Assembly (NCBI RefSeq): GCF_005780185.1
Contig: NZ_VBUI01000019.1
Span: 34,996 to 98,995 of the forward strand
Source: Halomonas urmiana
GTDB taxonomy: Bacteria; Pseudomonadota; Gammaproteobacteria; Pseudomonadales; Halomonadaceae
Reading direction: 5' to 3'
DNA: 64,000 nucleotides
Part shown: in pieces, positions 12,378 through 20,992 of the stretch
Position numbering within the stretch: the first letter of the stretch is position 1
Layout of the letters: each line of letters begins with the position of its first letter
Position numbers and translations under genes: made by a program
The notes under the pieces: model-generated
What the model was told of the DNA's origin: nothing
The model's database searches: none
Seen by the model: only the letters and a program-made list of their open reading frames with translations

Positions 12378-13531
12378 GACCCGGCTCCGTCCTCGCCGTG
12401 CAGGGCCCGATGCACCAGGCGGTGGAAGTTCAGCACCAGGTGCTCGCTCTCGTTGCTGCGCTCGGCGTCGATCATGTAGCGGCCCTGGTCGTAGCCCAGG
12501 GAGCGCAGGCCCTTCTGGGTGGTGACGTTGAGCTCGATGTCCTCCGGTCCCAGGTCCTCGTTCATCCAGCGGATGCTGGCCCGGGTCACCTCGGGCAGGG
12601 CGTCAGGGTCCTGGGCGCTGTAGTAGCCGAAGCGCAGGATGCTGCGCTCGGCGTCCAGCGGGATGATCATGAAGGTGCCCATGCACTGGGAGAACGGGAA
12701 CTGGTAGAAGGTGTTGTGGGGCCACAGGCCGATGTTGAAGAAGCCGTCGCCGTCCTCCACCGGGCGACCGATGGGCTCGCCGTAGGCCTCGGTGGCCTCG
12801 CGGTTGGGCGGGGCGCCGTAGGTCCACCAGTTGTCGTGGTGGCGCAGCTTGTAGCCGGAGAAGTCGATCAGCGACGCCAGATCCACGTGACAGGGGCCCG
12901 AGAGCTGGAAGTGATAGCCCTCGATGGAGTTGTCCATGATCACCTTCCAATTGGCCGGGACGATGACGTCGTCCTCCTGGATCAGGCGCATCTCGTCGAG
13001 ATGGGGGATGGCGTCGCGGATCGCCGCCTCGGCGCCGGGGAAGAGGTCGTGCATGTCCGCGGCGTCGGGATCGAGGTTGAAGTAGACGCTGCCGGCGAAG
13101 ACCTGCAGGCGGACCGGTGGGATCCGGTAGTCGTCGACGTTGAAGGCCTCGATGCGGTCGCTGCGCGGGGCGGCCTTGAGGCGGCCGTCGGCACCATAGC
13201 ACCAGGAGTGGTAGGCGCAGCGGATCACGCCCTTCTGCACGCCGCGGGTCTCGCTCAGCAGGCGGTTGCCGCGGTGCTGACAGACGTTGTGGAAGGCATG
13301 CAGCTCACCATCCCGGTCGCGCATCAGGATCACGCTCTGATCGAAGATGTCGCGCACCACGAAAGCGCCGGGCTGGTCGAGTTCGTTGACGTGGCAGCCG
13401 AAATGCCAGGCGCCCATGAAGACGCGCTCGCGCTCGGCCTCGAACAGCGCTGGATCGTAAAAGTAGCGGGACGGCAGGGTCAGGGCGTTTTCGGGCTGCT
13501 GGGCGGCCCAGGCCTGGGGGGACTGGCTCAT
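12374..13531 (-). CDS. Rieske-type oxygenase, alpha subunit (CntA/GbcA-like)
   Basis: 385-residue ring-hydroxylating-type oxygenase. The Rieske cluster ligands are C84-x-H86 and C105-x2-H108. The mononuclear iron site has E204, H207 and H215 with a carboxylate near D331. A bridging glutamate in place of the usual aspartate is a known trait of CntA-type quaternary-amine oxygenases. The histidine spacing H-x7-H is longer than the usual H-x4-H. Start 13531 was chosen because GAGGTG lies just upstream; the GTG at 13552 lacks such a site. It is the first gene of the catabolic run and should work with the reductase at 7815-8765. Confidence 0.88.
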   Translation of the reverse strand: MSQSPQAWAAQQPENALTLPSRYFYDPALFEAERERVFMGAWHFGCHVNELDQPGAFVVRDIFDQSVILMRDRDGELHAFHNVCQHRGNRLLSETRGVQKGVIRCAYHSWCYGADGRLKAAPRSDRIEAFNVDDYRIPPVRLQVFAGSVYFNLDPDAADMHDLFPGAEAAIRDAIPHLDEMRLIQEDDVIVPANWKVIMDNSIEGYHFQLSGPCHVDLASLIDFSGYKLRHHDNWWTYGAPPNREATEAYGEPIGRPVEDGDGFFNIGLWPHNTFYQFPFSQCMGTFMIIPLDAERSILRFGYYSAQDPDALPEVTRASIRWMNEDLGPEDIELNVTTQKGLRSLGYDQGRYMIDAERSNESEHLVLNFHRLVHRALHGEDGAGS

Positions 13532-13637
13532 GGCGTCACCTCGTTGTGTCACGGTTTCGTTATGCGGTCCGCAGCAGGCTAGGGGGTGCGGCGCAACGCC
13601 ACATGATCTTATGCGACGCCGTGACGAGGCGGTATTT

Positions 13638-13671
13638 GATATAAAGCGGCATATATTTGCCGTTTTATATC
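13638..13671. promoter_or_regulatory. palindromic operator candidate before the Rieske operon
   Basis: Arms GATATAAAGCGGCA (13638-13651) and TGCCGTTTTATATC (13658-13671) are complementary at 13 of 14 positions around a 6-bp AT spacer. The palindrome sits about 105 bp before the Rieske oxygenase start, in an AT-rich pocket of otherwise GC-rich DNA. It overlaps sequences that could serve as a -10 box on the minus strand. It is probably a repressor or activator site; the binding protein is unknown. Confidence 0.6.
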
Positions 13672-13725
13672 GTATAAGCGCGATTTTTTGGGGAAGGGGC
13701 GGCGATTCAGACTTGATGAATTACG

Positions 13726-14625
13726 TCATTGGCCGGTCCAGTTGCAGGCCATGGCGTCCCGGGCGTCATCGAGCTGCGCAATCATGGCGTGGGCGGCGTT
13801 GGAGCGGGTACGGCTGCGGTGAACCAGGTAGCCCAGCGGGCGATGGATCGGCGGGTGATCCACCTCGAGCTCGTGCAGCTCGCCGGCCACCAGGCGTTCG
13901 GGCAGCAGGCTCCAGCCCAGGCCGATGGCGGTCATCATCTTCAGGGTCTCTAGGTAGTTGGTGGAGAGCGCCACCGGAAGCTCGAGCCCGGCCGAGGCGA
14001 AGCGCGACTCGATCAGCCCGCGGGTGAAGGTCAGCGGCCCCGGCAGCACCGCATCGAAGGCGCAGAGCTCGTGCAGTGCCAGCCGGCCACGCCCGGCCAG
14101 GGGGTGGTCCGGGGCGCAGACGAAGCACAGCCGGTCGATCCACACCGGCACCACCTCGAGCTGCGGATCCGGGTGCGGGGCGAGGGTCACTACGGCGAGT
14201 TCCAGCTCGCCGTCCAGTACCCCCTGGTAGGCCTGCTCGGAATCGAGGAAGTGCAGGTCGAGGCGCACCTCGGTGTGCGCCCGGGTATAGGCCTTGAGCA
14301 GCGGCGGCAGCCGATGCAGGCCGATATGGTGGCTGGTGGCAAGCGTCAGGCGGCCGGCTACGCTGTCGTCCAGGTTGCCCAGCGCCCGGCGGCTGTCATC
14401 CACCATCACCAGGATCTGGCGGGCCCGAGGCAGCAGCACCCGGCCGGCCTCGGTGAGGCTCACGCGGCGGCCGATGCGGTCGAATAGCCGGGCGTCGATC
14501 TGCCCCTCCAGCACCGCGATACGCTTACTGACCGCCGGCTGGGTCAGGTACAGCTGCTCGGCGGCGCGGGAAAAACTCCCGCTGTCGGCCACGGCGAGAA
14601 AGGCCTGCAGGCTCTGCGTATCCAT
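13726..14625 (-). CDS. LysR-family regulator divergent from leuC
   Basis: 299-residue LysR-type regulator. The N-terminal winged helix-turn-helix spans residues about 1-60 (SFSRAAEQLYLTQPAVSKRI), followed by a two-lobed effector domain. The start MDTQSL at 14625 fits the family; an upstream in-frame start at 14724 would add unusual residues. It is divergent from leuCDB across 289 bp, the same arrangement as a LysR gene next to leuC in Pseudomonas, so it most likely controls leucine synthesis. It also lies upstream of the Rieske operon on the same strand, but 194 bp separate them. Confidence 0.88.
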   Translation of the reverse strand: MDTQSLQAFLAVADSGSFSRAAEQLYLTQPAVSKRIAVLEGQIDARLFDRIGRRVSLTEAGRVLLPRARQILVMVDDSRRALGNLDDSVAGRLTLATSHHIGLHRLPPLLKAYTRAHTEVRLDLHFLDSEQAYQGVLDGELELAVVTLAPHPDPQLEVVPVWIDRLCFVCAPDHPLAGRGRLALHELCAFDAVLPGPLTFTRGLIESRFASAGLELPVALSTNYLETLKMMTAIGLGWSLLPERLVAGELHELEVDHPPIHRPLGYLVHRSRTRSNAAHAMIAQLDDARDAMACNWTGQ

Positions 14626-14721
14626 GGGCGGCTCCGTGGCGAGGTTTTCGGATTCCTTCAAGGAATCCAATCCATAAATAACATGAATTGATTTTATGGG
14701 CGAGGGACGGGAAACTGTTCT

Positions 14722-14898
14722 CATAGCGTCGACCGCCGAGCATAAAAGCGGCGCCGGGGACAGACCGGAAAGGAGGTCCTATGCCAGGGATGGCATCGGT
14801 AGCGTACAGGGAAGTATTCACAGCGCCTCCTTGGAGGTCTGCCCCCGGTAAAGCCGCGGTGGTGGTGCATTCCGAGACCGGACACGATAGGGCCCAGG
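14722..14898. repeat. dispersed palindromic element, copy B
   Basis: Well-kept core at 14751-14854: GCGCCGGGGACAG, AGGAGGTCCTATGCCAGG, GGTAGCGTACAGGGA, TATTCACAGCGCCTCC and GGTCTGCCCCCGGTAAAGCC. An inner hairpin ATGCC/GGCAT is visible. The outer ends are eroded and the coordinates are approximate. It fills much of the divergent promoter region between the LysR gene and leuC. Confidence 0.75.
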
Positions 14899-14914
14899 GC
14901 CCGGGAGAAACGAT

Positions 14915-16378
14915 ATGGCAGGCCAGACACTCTACGACAAGCTGTGGTCGCAGCACCTCGTCAAGGAGCGCGGTGACGGCACCGCGCTGATCTACATCGA
15001 CCGCCAGCTGCTCCACGAAGTGACCTCGCCCCAGGCCTTCGAGGGGCTGCGCCTGGCGGGCCGCCGGCCGTGGCGCCTCGACGCCAACCTGGCCACCCCG
15101 GATCACAACGTGCCCACCACCCTCAAGGAGCGGGCCGAAGGCAATGCCGGCATCAAGGATCCGGTGTCGCTGATCCAGGTGCAGACCCTCGACGACAACT
15201 GCGTCGAGTTCGGTATCGAGGAGTTCAAGATCAACGATCCGCGCCAGGGCATCGTCCACGTGGTGGGCCCGGAGCAGGGCGCGACCCTGCCGGGCATGAC
15301 CGTGGTCTGCGGTGATTCCCATACCGCCACCCACGGCGCCTTCGCCGCCCTGGCTCACGGCATCGGCACCTCCGAGGTGGAGCACGTGCTCGCCACCCAG
15401 TGCCTGCTGGCGCAGAAGATGAAGAACATGCAGGTGCGCGTCGAGGGTGAACTGGGTACCGGCGTCACCGCCAAGGACATCGTGCTGGCCATCATCGGCA
15501 AGATCGGCACCGCCGGCGGTACCGGTTATGCCATCGAGTTTGCCGGCAGCGCCATCCGCGAGCTTTCCATGGAAGGCCGCATGACGGTGTGCAACATGGC
15601 CATCGAGGCGGGCGCGCGGGTCGGCCTGATCGCCGTGGACGACACCGCCATCGACTACCTGCGTGACCGCCACTACGCCCCGACGGGCGAGCAGTGGGAC
15701 GCCGCCGTGGCCGACTGGCGGGGTCTTGTCTCCGACGCCGATGCCCGCTTCGACACGGTGGTGACCCTGGACGCCGCCGAGATCGAGCCACAGGTCTCCT
15801 GGGGCACCAGCCCCGAGATGGTGACCGGCATCTCCGGCGAGGTGCCCGATCCCGCCGAGGCCGCCGACGAGACCATGCAGCGCGGCTACACCCGGGCGCT
15901 GGAGTACATGGGGCTGGCGCCTCGTCAGAAGATCACCGACATCCGCCTCGACAAGGTGTTCATCGGTTCCTGCACCAACTCACGCATCGAGGATCTGCGC
16001 GAGGCCGCCAAGGTCGCGCGTGGCAAGAAGGTGGCCGACTCCATCATGCTGGCCATGGTGGTGCCGGGCTCCGGCCTGGTGAAGCGCCAGGCAGAAGCGG
16101 AGGGCCTCGACAAGATCTTCATCGAGGCGGGCTTCGAGTGGCGCGAACCCGGCTGCTCCATGTGCCTGGCCATGAACGCCGACAAGCTGGGGGCCGGTGA
16201 GCACTGCGCCTCCACCTCCAACCGCAACTTCGAGGGTCGCCAGGGGTTCGGCGGACGCACCCATCTCGTCAGCCCGGCCATGGCGGCGGCGGCGGCCATC
16301 GCCGGCCACTTCGTGGATGTGAGAGGGCTTGGCAGCGACGACGCCGCCAATGACGATGACCAGGTACAGGAGGCCTGA
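14915..16378 (+). CDS. leuC: 3-isopropylmalate dehydratase large subunit
   Basis: 487-residue aconitase-family subunit that, with LeuD, isomerises 2-isopropylmalate to 3-isopropylmalate in leucine synthesis. The 4Fe-4S cysteines are seen in FIGSCTNSR and in [11 protein letters not shown]. The start [11 protein letters not shown] is the usual one. The C-terminus has about 15 extra acidic residues (ending DDQVQEA) compared with common homologues. It is followed by leuD after 3 bp. Confidence 0.98.
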   Translation: MAGQTLYDKLWSQHLVKERGDGTALIYIDRQLLHEVTSPQAFEGLRLAGRRPWRLDANLATPDHNVPTTLKERAEGNAGIKDPVSLIQVQTLDDNCVEFGIEEFKINDPRQGIVHVVGPEQGATLPGMTVVCGDSHTATHGAFAALAHGIGTSEVEHVLATQCLLAQKMKNMQVRVEGELGTGVTAKDIVLAIIGKIGTAGGTGYAIEFAGSAIRELSMEGRMTVCNMAIEAGARVGLIAVDDTAIDYLRDRHYAPTGEQWDAAVADWRGLVSDADARFDTVVTLDAAEIEPQVSWGTSPEMVTGISGEVPDPAEAADETMQRGYTRALEYMGLAPRQKITDIRLDKVFIGSCTNSRIEDLREAAKVARGKKVADSIMLAMVVPGSGLVKRQAEAEGLDKIFIEAGFEWREPGCSMCLAMNADKLGAGEHCASTSNRNFEGRQGFGGRTHLVSPAMAAAAAIAGHFVDVRGLGSDDAANDDDQVQEA

Positions 16379-16381
16379 CCC

Positions 16382-17023
16382 ATGAACAAGTTTGAACGCA
16401 CCGAGGGCCTCGTCGCACCGCTCGACCGGGCCAACGTCGACACCGACCTGATCATCCCCAAGCAGTTCCTGAAGTCGATCAAGCGCACCGGCTTCGGCGT
16501 CAACCTCTTCGACGAGCTGCGCTATCTCGACGAGGGCCAGCCGGGCCAGGACGTCGCCAACCGCCCGATCAATCCGGATTTCGTGCTCAACCAGCCGCGC
16601 TACCAGGGCGCCAGCGTGCTGCTGACGCGGCGCAACTTCGGCTGTGGTAGCTCCCGCGAGCATGCGCCCTGGGCCCTGGAGGACTTCGGCTTTCGGGTGA
16701 TCATCGCCCCGAGCTTCGCCGACATCTTCTACAACAACGCCTTCAAGAACGGCCTGCTGCTGGTGCCCCTGCCCGAGGAGATCGTCGATCGCCTGTTCGC
16801 CGAGGTCGAGGCCAACGAGGGCTACCGGCTCGACGTTGACCTCGAGAACCAGCGGGTGATCACCCCCGCCGGCGAGATCATCGAGTTCGAGGTGGACGCG
16901 TTCCGCAAGCACTGCCTGCTGGAAGGCCTGGACGATATCGGCATCACCCTGAAGGACGAGGACGCCATCCGTACCTTCGAGGAGAAGCATCGCGCCGCGC
17001 GGCCCTGGCTGTTTCGCGCCTAA
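16382..17023 (+). CDS. leuD: 3-isopropylmalate dehydratase small subunit
   Basis: 213 residues, the usual length. It contains the swivelling-domain signatures [12 protein letters not shown] near the N-terminus and [15 protein letters not shown] in the middle. It forms the heterodimer with LeuC. A GGAGG site lies within the end of leuC, 3 bp before the start region. Unusually, leuB does not follow at once: 191 bp containing a heptamer repeat array intervene. Confidence 0.98.
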   Translation: MNKFERTEGLVAPLDRANVDTDLIIPKQFLKSIKRTGFGVNLFDELRYLDEGQPGQDVANRPINPDFVLNQPRYQGASVLLTRRNFGCGSSREHAPWALEDFGFRVIIAPSFADIFYNNAFKNGLLLVPLPEEIVDRLFAEVEANEGYRLDVDLENQRVITPAGEIIEFEVDAFRKHCLLEGLDDIGITLKDEDAIRTFEEKHRAARPWLFRA

Positions 17024-17062
17024 CCGGGCTGCGCCCGGAGCCGGAAGAGCGTCGCTTCGCTC

Positions 17063-17197
17063 CTGGAAGCTAGAAGCTGGAAGAAAACCCTGGATTCCAG
17101 AGTTGGTGGATTCACGTTGCCTTCCAGCTTCCAGCTTCCAGCTTCCAGCTTCCGGCTTCCAGCTTCCAGCTTCCAGCTTCCGGCTTACGGCTTACAA
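17063..17197. repeat. heptamer tandem repeat array with opposite-strand arm
   Basis: Eleven consecutive 7-bp units run from 17121 to 17197: four CTTCCAG, one CTTCCGG, three CTTCCAG, one CTTCCGG, then CTTACGG and CTTACAA. Upstream, 17063-17083 carries three units in reverse complement (CTGGAAG, CTAGAAG, CTGGAAG), so a 21-bp arm can pair with the first units of the array. It lies between leuD and leuB and ends 17 bp before the leuB start. Confidence 0.9.
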
Positions 17198-17214
17198 CAA
17201 GGATTGATGAAAAG

Positions 17215-18294
<1,080 letters not shown>

Positions 18295-18295
18295 A

Positions 18296-19321
18296 TCAAG
18301 CCGTGATATGGCTTGCGCGCTCGTGAATCCGCTGCACCAGAGGCGCCAGGTTCAGCCCCATGTCTTCCAGCGACCAGGGGCGGCGATAGCGATAGACGTG
18401 GATGCGCTGAGCCAGCTCGGAGGCGTAGGTCATCAGCCGCGCCGGGCCGTTGAATGCCTGCCCCCACTCCGGTAGATAGAGGGCCGCCATGACGACCTCG
18501 AGGGCCTCCCGGCCTTCGAGAGGTTCCAGGCTGGCAGCGGTGCCCTTTTCGGCACGCTCCAGCAAGACGAGGGCCTTGAGCGGCTGGGCGTAGGTGTGGA
18601 ATTCTCGGTGTAGGTTGAGGTGATACTTGCCGGCTCGTGTCAGATCCCTGCTGAGGCTGTGATGATCGAACTCCAGGCTCGCCAGGGCCTCCTTCCGGAG
18701 CTTGAGCCTGGGTGGCCCCGGGTGCAGGTAAGGGAGTGCCTCATCCGGCTTGATGACGCCGACCTCGTCTGTCAATAGTGGCCAGTCGTGGTGATAATGC
18801 AGCCAGGCGGCCAGCGTCGATATGCCTGCGCCGGGAACGCCGGTGAATCCCCAGGCGCCGTCCGGCGTCTCCAGGGCACTCAGGCGGAGGGGAAGCCAGT
18901 GCTTCTGGTGTAGCAGGGTACCCATTGCGCTGCCCAGCAGATGGCCTCGCAGATCCCTTTCGGGCGTGCCGGTTCCGCGGGTCTTCAACATGCGCCGGTC
19001 GATCAGGATACGCTTTCCCTGTTCGATTCGATAACGGGCGACCCCTTCGAAGATGAGCTGGGAGCTGTCGGCGGAACCCTGAAGGGCGACTTCGCCAACG
19101 CCAGTATTCGTCGGGTCTTCAGGGACTGAGTCGGCCAGTATTTCGATGTCGGGACTGGGCGTGGGCTTGGTCCCGCGAAGTTCGGGGAGCTCGAACTGCG
19201 AGCTGAGCACGAGGCCATAGGTTCTGTAGTGGTAACACGGGACGGCGGCTCTCGAGCACCCGCGTTTCTCCTCAGTGCCCGGGGCGTTCCAGGTGGCAGG
19301 GACGGCGATATCATGGCGCAT
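18296..19321 (-). CDS. HPr-kinase-like protein with altered P-loop
   Basis: 341-residue protein resembling the HPr kinase/PEP-carboxykinase-fold proteins often found with peptide-modification clusters. The typical N-terminal YGLVLSSQFELPEL, the segment LGSAMGTLLHQ and a Walker A position GVPGAGIST (161-169) are present. The essential lysine of the P-loop is isoleucine here (I167, codon ATA, one base from AAA), and the usual DD pair reads DE. No precursor peptide, PqqD-like or asparagine-synthetase-like gene lies nearby. It is probably an orphan, possibly inactive as a kinase. It is convergent with leuB. Confidence 0.65.
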   Translation of the reverse strand: MRHDIAVPATWNAPGTEEKRGCSRAAVPCYHYRTYGLVLSSQFELPELRGTKPTPSPDIEILADSVPEDPTNTGVGEVALQGSADSSQLIFEGVARYRIEQGKRILIDRRMLKTRGTGTPERDLRGHLLGSAMGTLLHQKHWLPLRLSALETPDGAWGFTGVPGAGISTLAAWLHYHHDWPLLTDEVGVIKPDEALPYLHPGPPRLKLRKEALASLEFDHHSLSRDLTRAGKYHLNLHREFHTYAQPLKALVLLERAEKGTAASLEPLEGREALEVVMAALYLPEWGQAFNGPARLMTYASELAQRIHVYRYRRPWSLEDMGLNLAPLVQRIHERASHITA

Positions 19322-19550
19322 GTCTAGAGCCCCCCTTCGGCATGACCGTGTCCTTATGGGTCCACTGGATGTGCTGAATACCGAGTCGGACCCGCGGACC
19401 TTCTTGCCGTGGACATTCGATGCAGGTTACATAAGCTTACTTAATGGCGCCATATTGTCAAGAATTGTTACATTGCGCGCGCCCTGGCAGGTGTCGCCAG
19501 CGTCGAGTGTCGGCTACACCTGACCGGCACTCGCCGGCGCCGATCGACGC

Positions 19551-19579
19551 CTGCCAGGGGGGAGGGGCTCGTGTATAAT
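19551..19579 (+). promoter_or_regulatory. sigma-70 promoter of asd
   Basis: A consensus -10 box TATAAT is at 19574-19579, preceded after 17 bp by CTGCCA (19551-19556, four of six matches to TTGACA). Transcription should begin near 19586, giving a leader of about 26 nt with GGAGGG before the asd ATG at 19612. Confidence 0.75.
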
Positions 19580-19611
19580 GTGTCCCACATTCGATTTCTG
19601 GAGGGCTTTAC

Positions 19612-20724
19612 ATGTTGAAAGTCGGTTTTGTCGGTTGGCGTGGCATGGTCGGTTCCGTGCTGATGCAACGGATGCTCGATGACGGCGACTTCAAGGGCAT
19701 CGAGCCGATCTTCTTCACCACCTCCCAGGTCGGCCAGGCCGGCCCCGATGTCGGCGTCGACGTGCCTCCGCTCAAGGATGCCTTCGACCTCGAGGCCCTC
19801 AAGGCGCTGGACGTGGTCGTGACCTGCCAGGGCGGCGAGTACACCGAGAAGGTCTACGCCGACCTGCGCCAGGGTGGCTGGAAGGGCTACTGGATCGACG
19901 CCGCCAGCACCCTGCGCATGGTCGACGAGGCGACCATCGTCCTCGACCCGGTCAATCGCGGCGTCATCGACGCCCAGTTGGCCAAGGGCGCCAAGACCTT
20001 CGTCGGCGGCAACTGCACCGTCAGCCTGATGCTGATGGGCCTCGGCGGCCTCTTCGAGGCGGACCTGATCGAGTGGATGACCTCCATGACCTATCAGGCC
20101 GCCTCCGGCTCCGGCGCCAAGCACATGCGCGAACTGCTCAACCAGATGGGCAGCCTGCGCGACAGTGCGGCCGCCGAGCTGGCCGATCCGGCCAGCGCCA
20201 TCCTGGATATCGATCGCAAGGTCACGGCGGCCATGCGCAGCGGCGATTTCCCCACCGACAACTTCGGTGCCCCCCTGGCCGGCAGCCTGTTGCCCTGGAT
20301 CGACGTCAAGCGCGACAACGGCCAGAGCAAGGAGGAGTGGAAGGGCTCCGTGGAGACCAACAAGATCCTCGGCCTCCAGGACAACCCCATCCCCATCGAC
20401 GGGCTCTGCGTGCGCATCGGCGCCATGCGCTCCCACAGCCAGGCCTTCACCATCAAGCTCAAGAAGGATGTCCCGATCGATGAGATCGAGGACCGCCTGG
20501 CGCGTCACAATGAGTGGGTCAAGGTCATCGCCAACGACAAGGACGCCACCATCGACGGCCTCACCCCGGCGGCCGCGACGGGCTCCTTGACCGTGCCCGT
20601 CGGGCGTCTGCGCAAGCTGGCCATGGGCGGTGAGTACCTCTCCGCCTTCAGCGTCGGCGACCAGCTGCTGTGGGGCGCCGCCGAACCCCTCAAGCGCATG
20701 CTGAAGATCCTGCGCGAGCAGTAA
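19612..20724 (+). CDS. asd: aspartate-semialdehyde dehydrogenase
   Basis: 370-residue enzyme that reduces aspartyl phosphate to aspartate semialdehyde, the branch point to lysine, diaminopimelate, threonine and methionine. VGWRGMVGS near the N-terminus binds NADP, and the nucleophile is C135 in [10 protein letters not shown]. The length matches the gammaproteobacterial type. It has its own promoter (19551-19579) and a strong terminator (20771-20808), so it is probably transcribed alone although embedded in a conserved block. Confidence 0.98.
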   Translation: MLKVGFVGWRGMVGSVLMQRMLDDGDFKGIEPIFFTTSQVGQAGPDVGVDVPPLKDAFDLEALKALDVVVTCQGGEYTEKVYADLRQGGWKGYWIDAASTLRMVDEATIVLDPVNRGVIDAQLAKGAKTFVGGNCTVSLMLMGLGGLFEADLIEWMTSMTYQAASGSGAKHMRELLNQMGSLRDSAAAELADPASAILDIDRKVTAAMRSGDFPTDNFGAPLAGSLLPWIDVKRDNGQSKEEWKGSVETNKILGLQDNPIPIDGLCVRIGAMRSHSQAFTIKLKKDVPIDEIEDRLARHNEWVKVIANDKDATIDGLTPAAATGSLTVPVGRLRKLAMGGEYLSAFSVGDQLLWGAAEPLKRMLKILREQ

Positions 20725-20770
20725 GGCACGGGCGGTAAGCGACGGGCGTTGGACCGACACGCCGTCGATG

Positions 20771-20808
20771 CGCGGGGCGCCTCCTGAGGGAGGCGTCCCG
20801 CGTTTCGT
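20771..20808 (+). terminator. rho-independent terminator after asd
   Basis: CGCGGGGCGCCTCC (20771-20784) pairs with GGAGGCGTCCCGCG (20789-20802), 14 bp with one G-T pair and a 4-nt loop TGAG, followed by TTTCGTT. Confidence 0.85.
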
Positions 20809-20992
20809 TGGTAGGGGAGGTTCGCGGCGTCCATGACCCATGGCGTATGTTGAAGAGTATGGGATCCGCTGATATCCCGTGATGGCGCGCCCTTGAGTGG
20901 AATGTGTTACATAGACATCAAGACGACTAAGAATATATGACCAGTCCGTCGCCCGGTTCGAGGCGTCGGCAGCAACGACGCAAGGGACCCCG

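Noticed and set aside
13726..14625. LysR gene as the regulator of the Rieske cluster
   Set aside because: It is divergent from leuC, an arrangement conserved in Pseudomonas, and the cluster has its own GlxA/AraC regulator. A dual role is not excluded but not supported.
17121..17197. Possible CRISPR array at the heptamer repeats
   Set aside because: Units are 7 bp and directly joined without spacers, and no cas genes are near; this is a simple tandem repeat.
18296..19321. Genuine HPr kinase of the PTS system
   Set aside because: The N-terminal pattern is that of HPr-kinase-like proteins from peptide-modification clusters, the P-loop lysine is absent, and no ptsH or PTS-Ntr genes are nearby.
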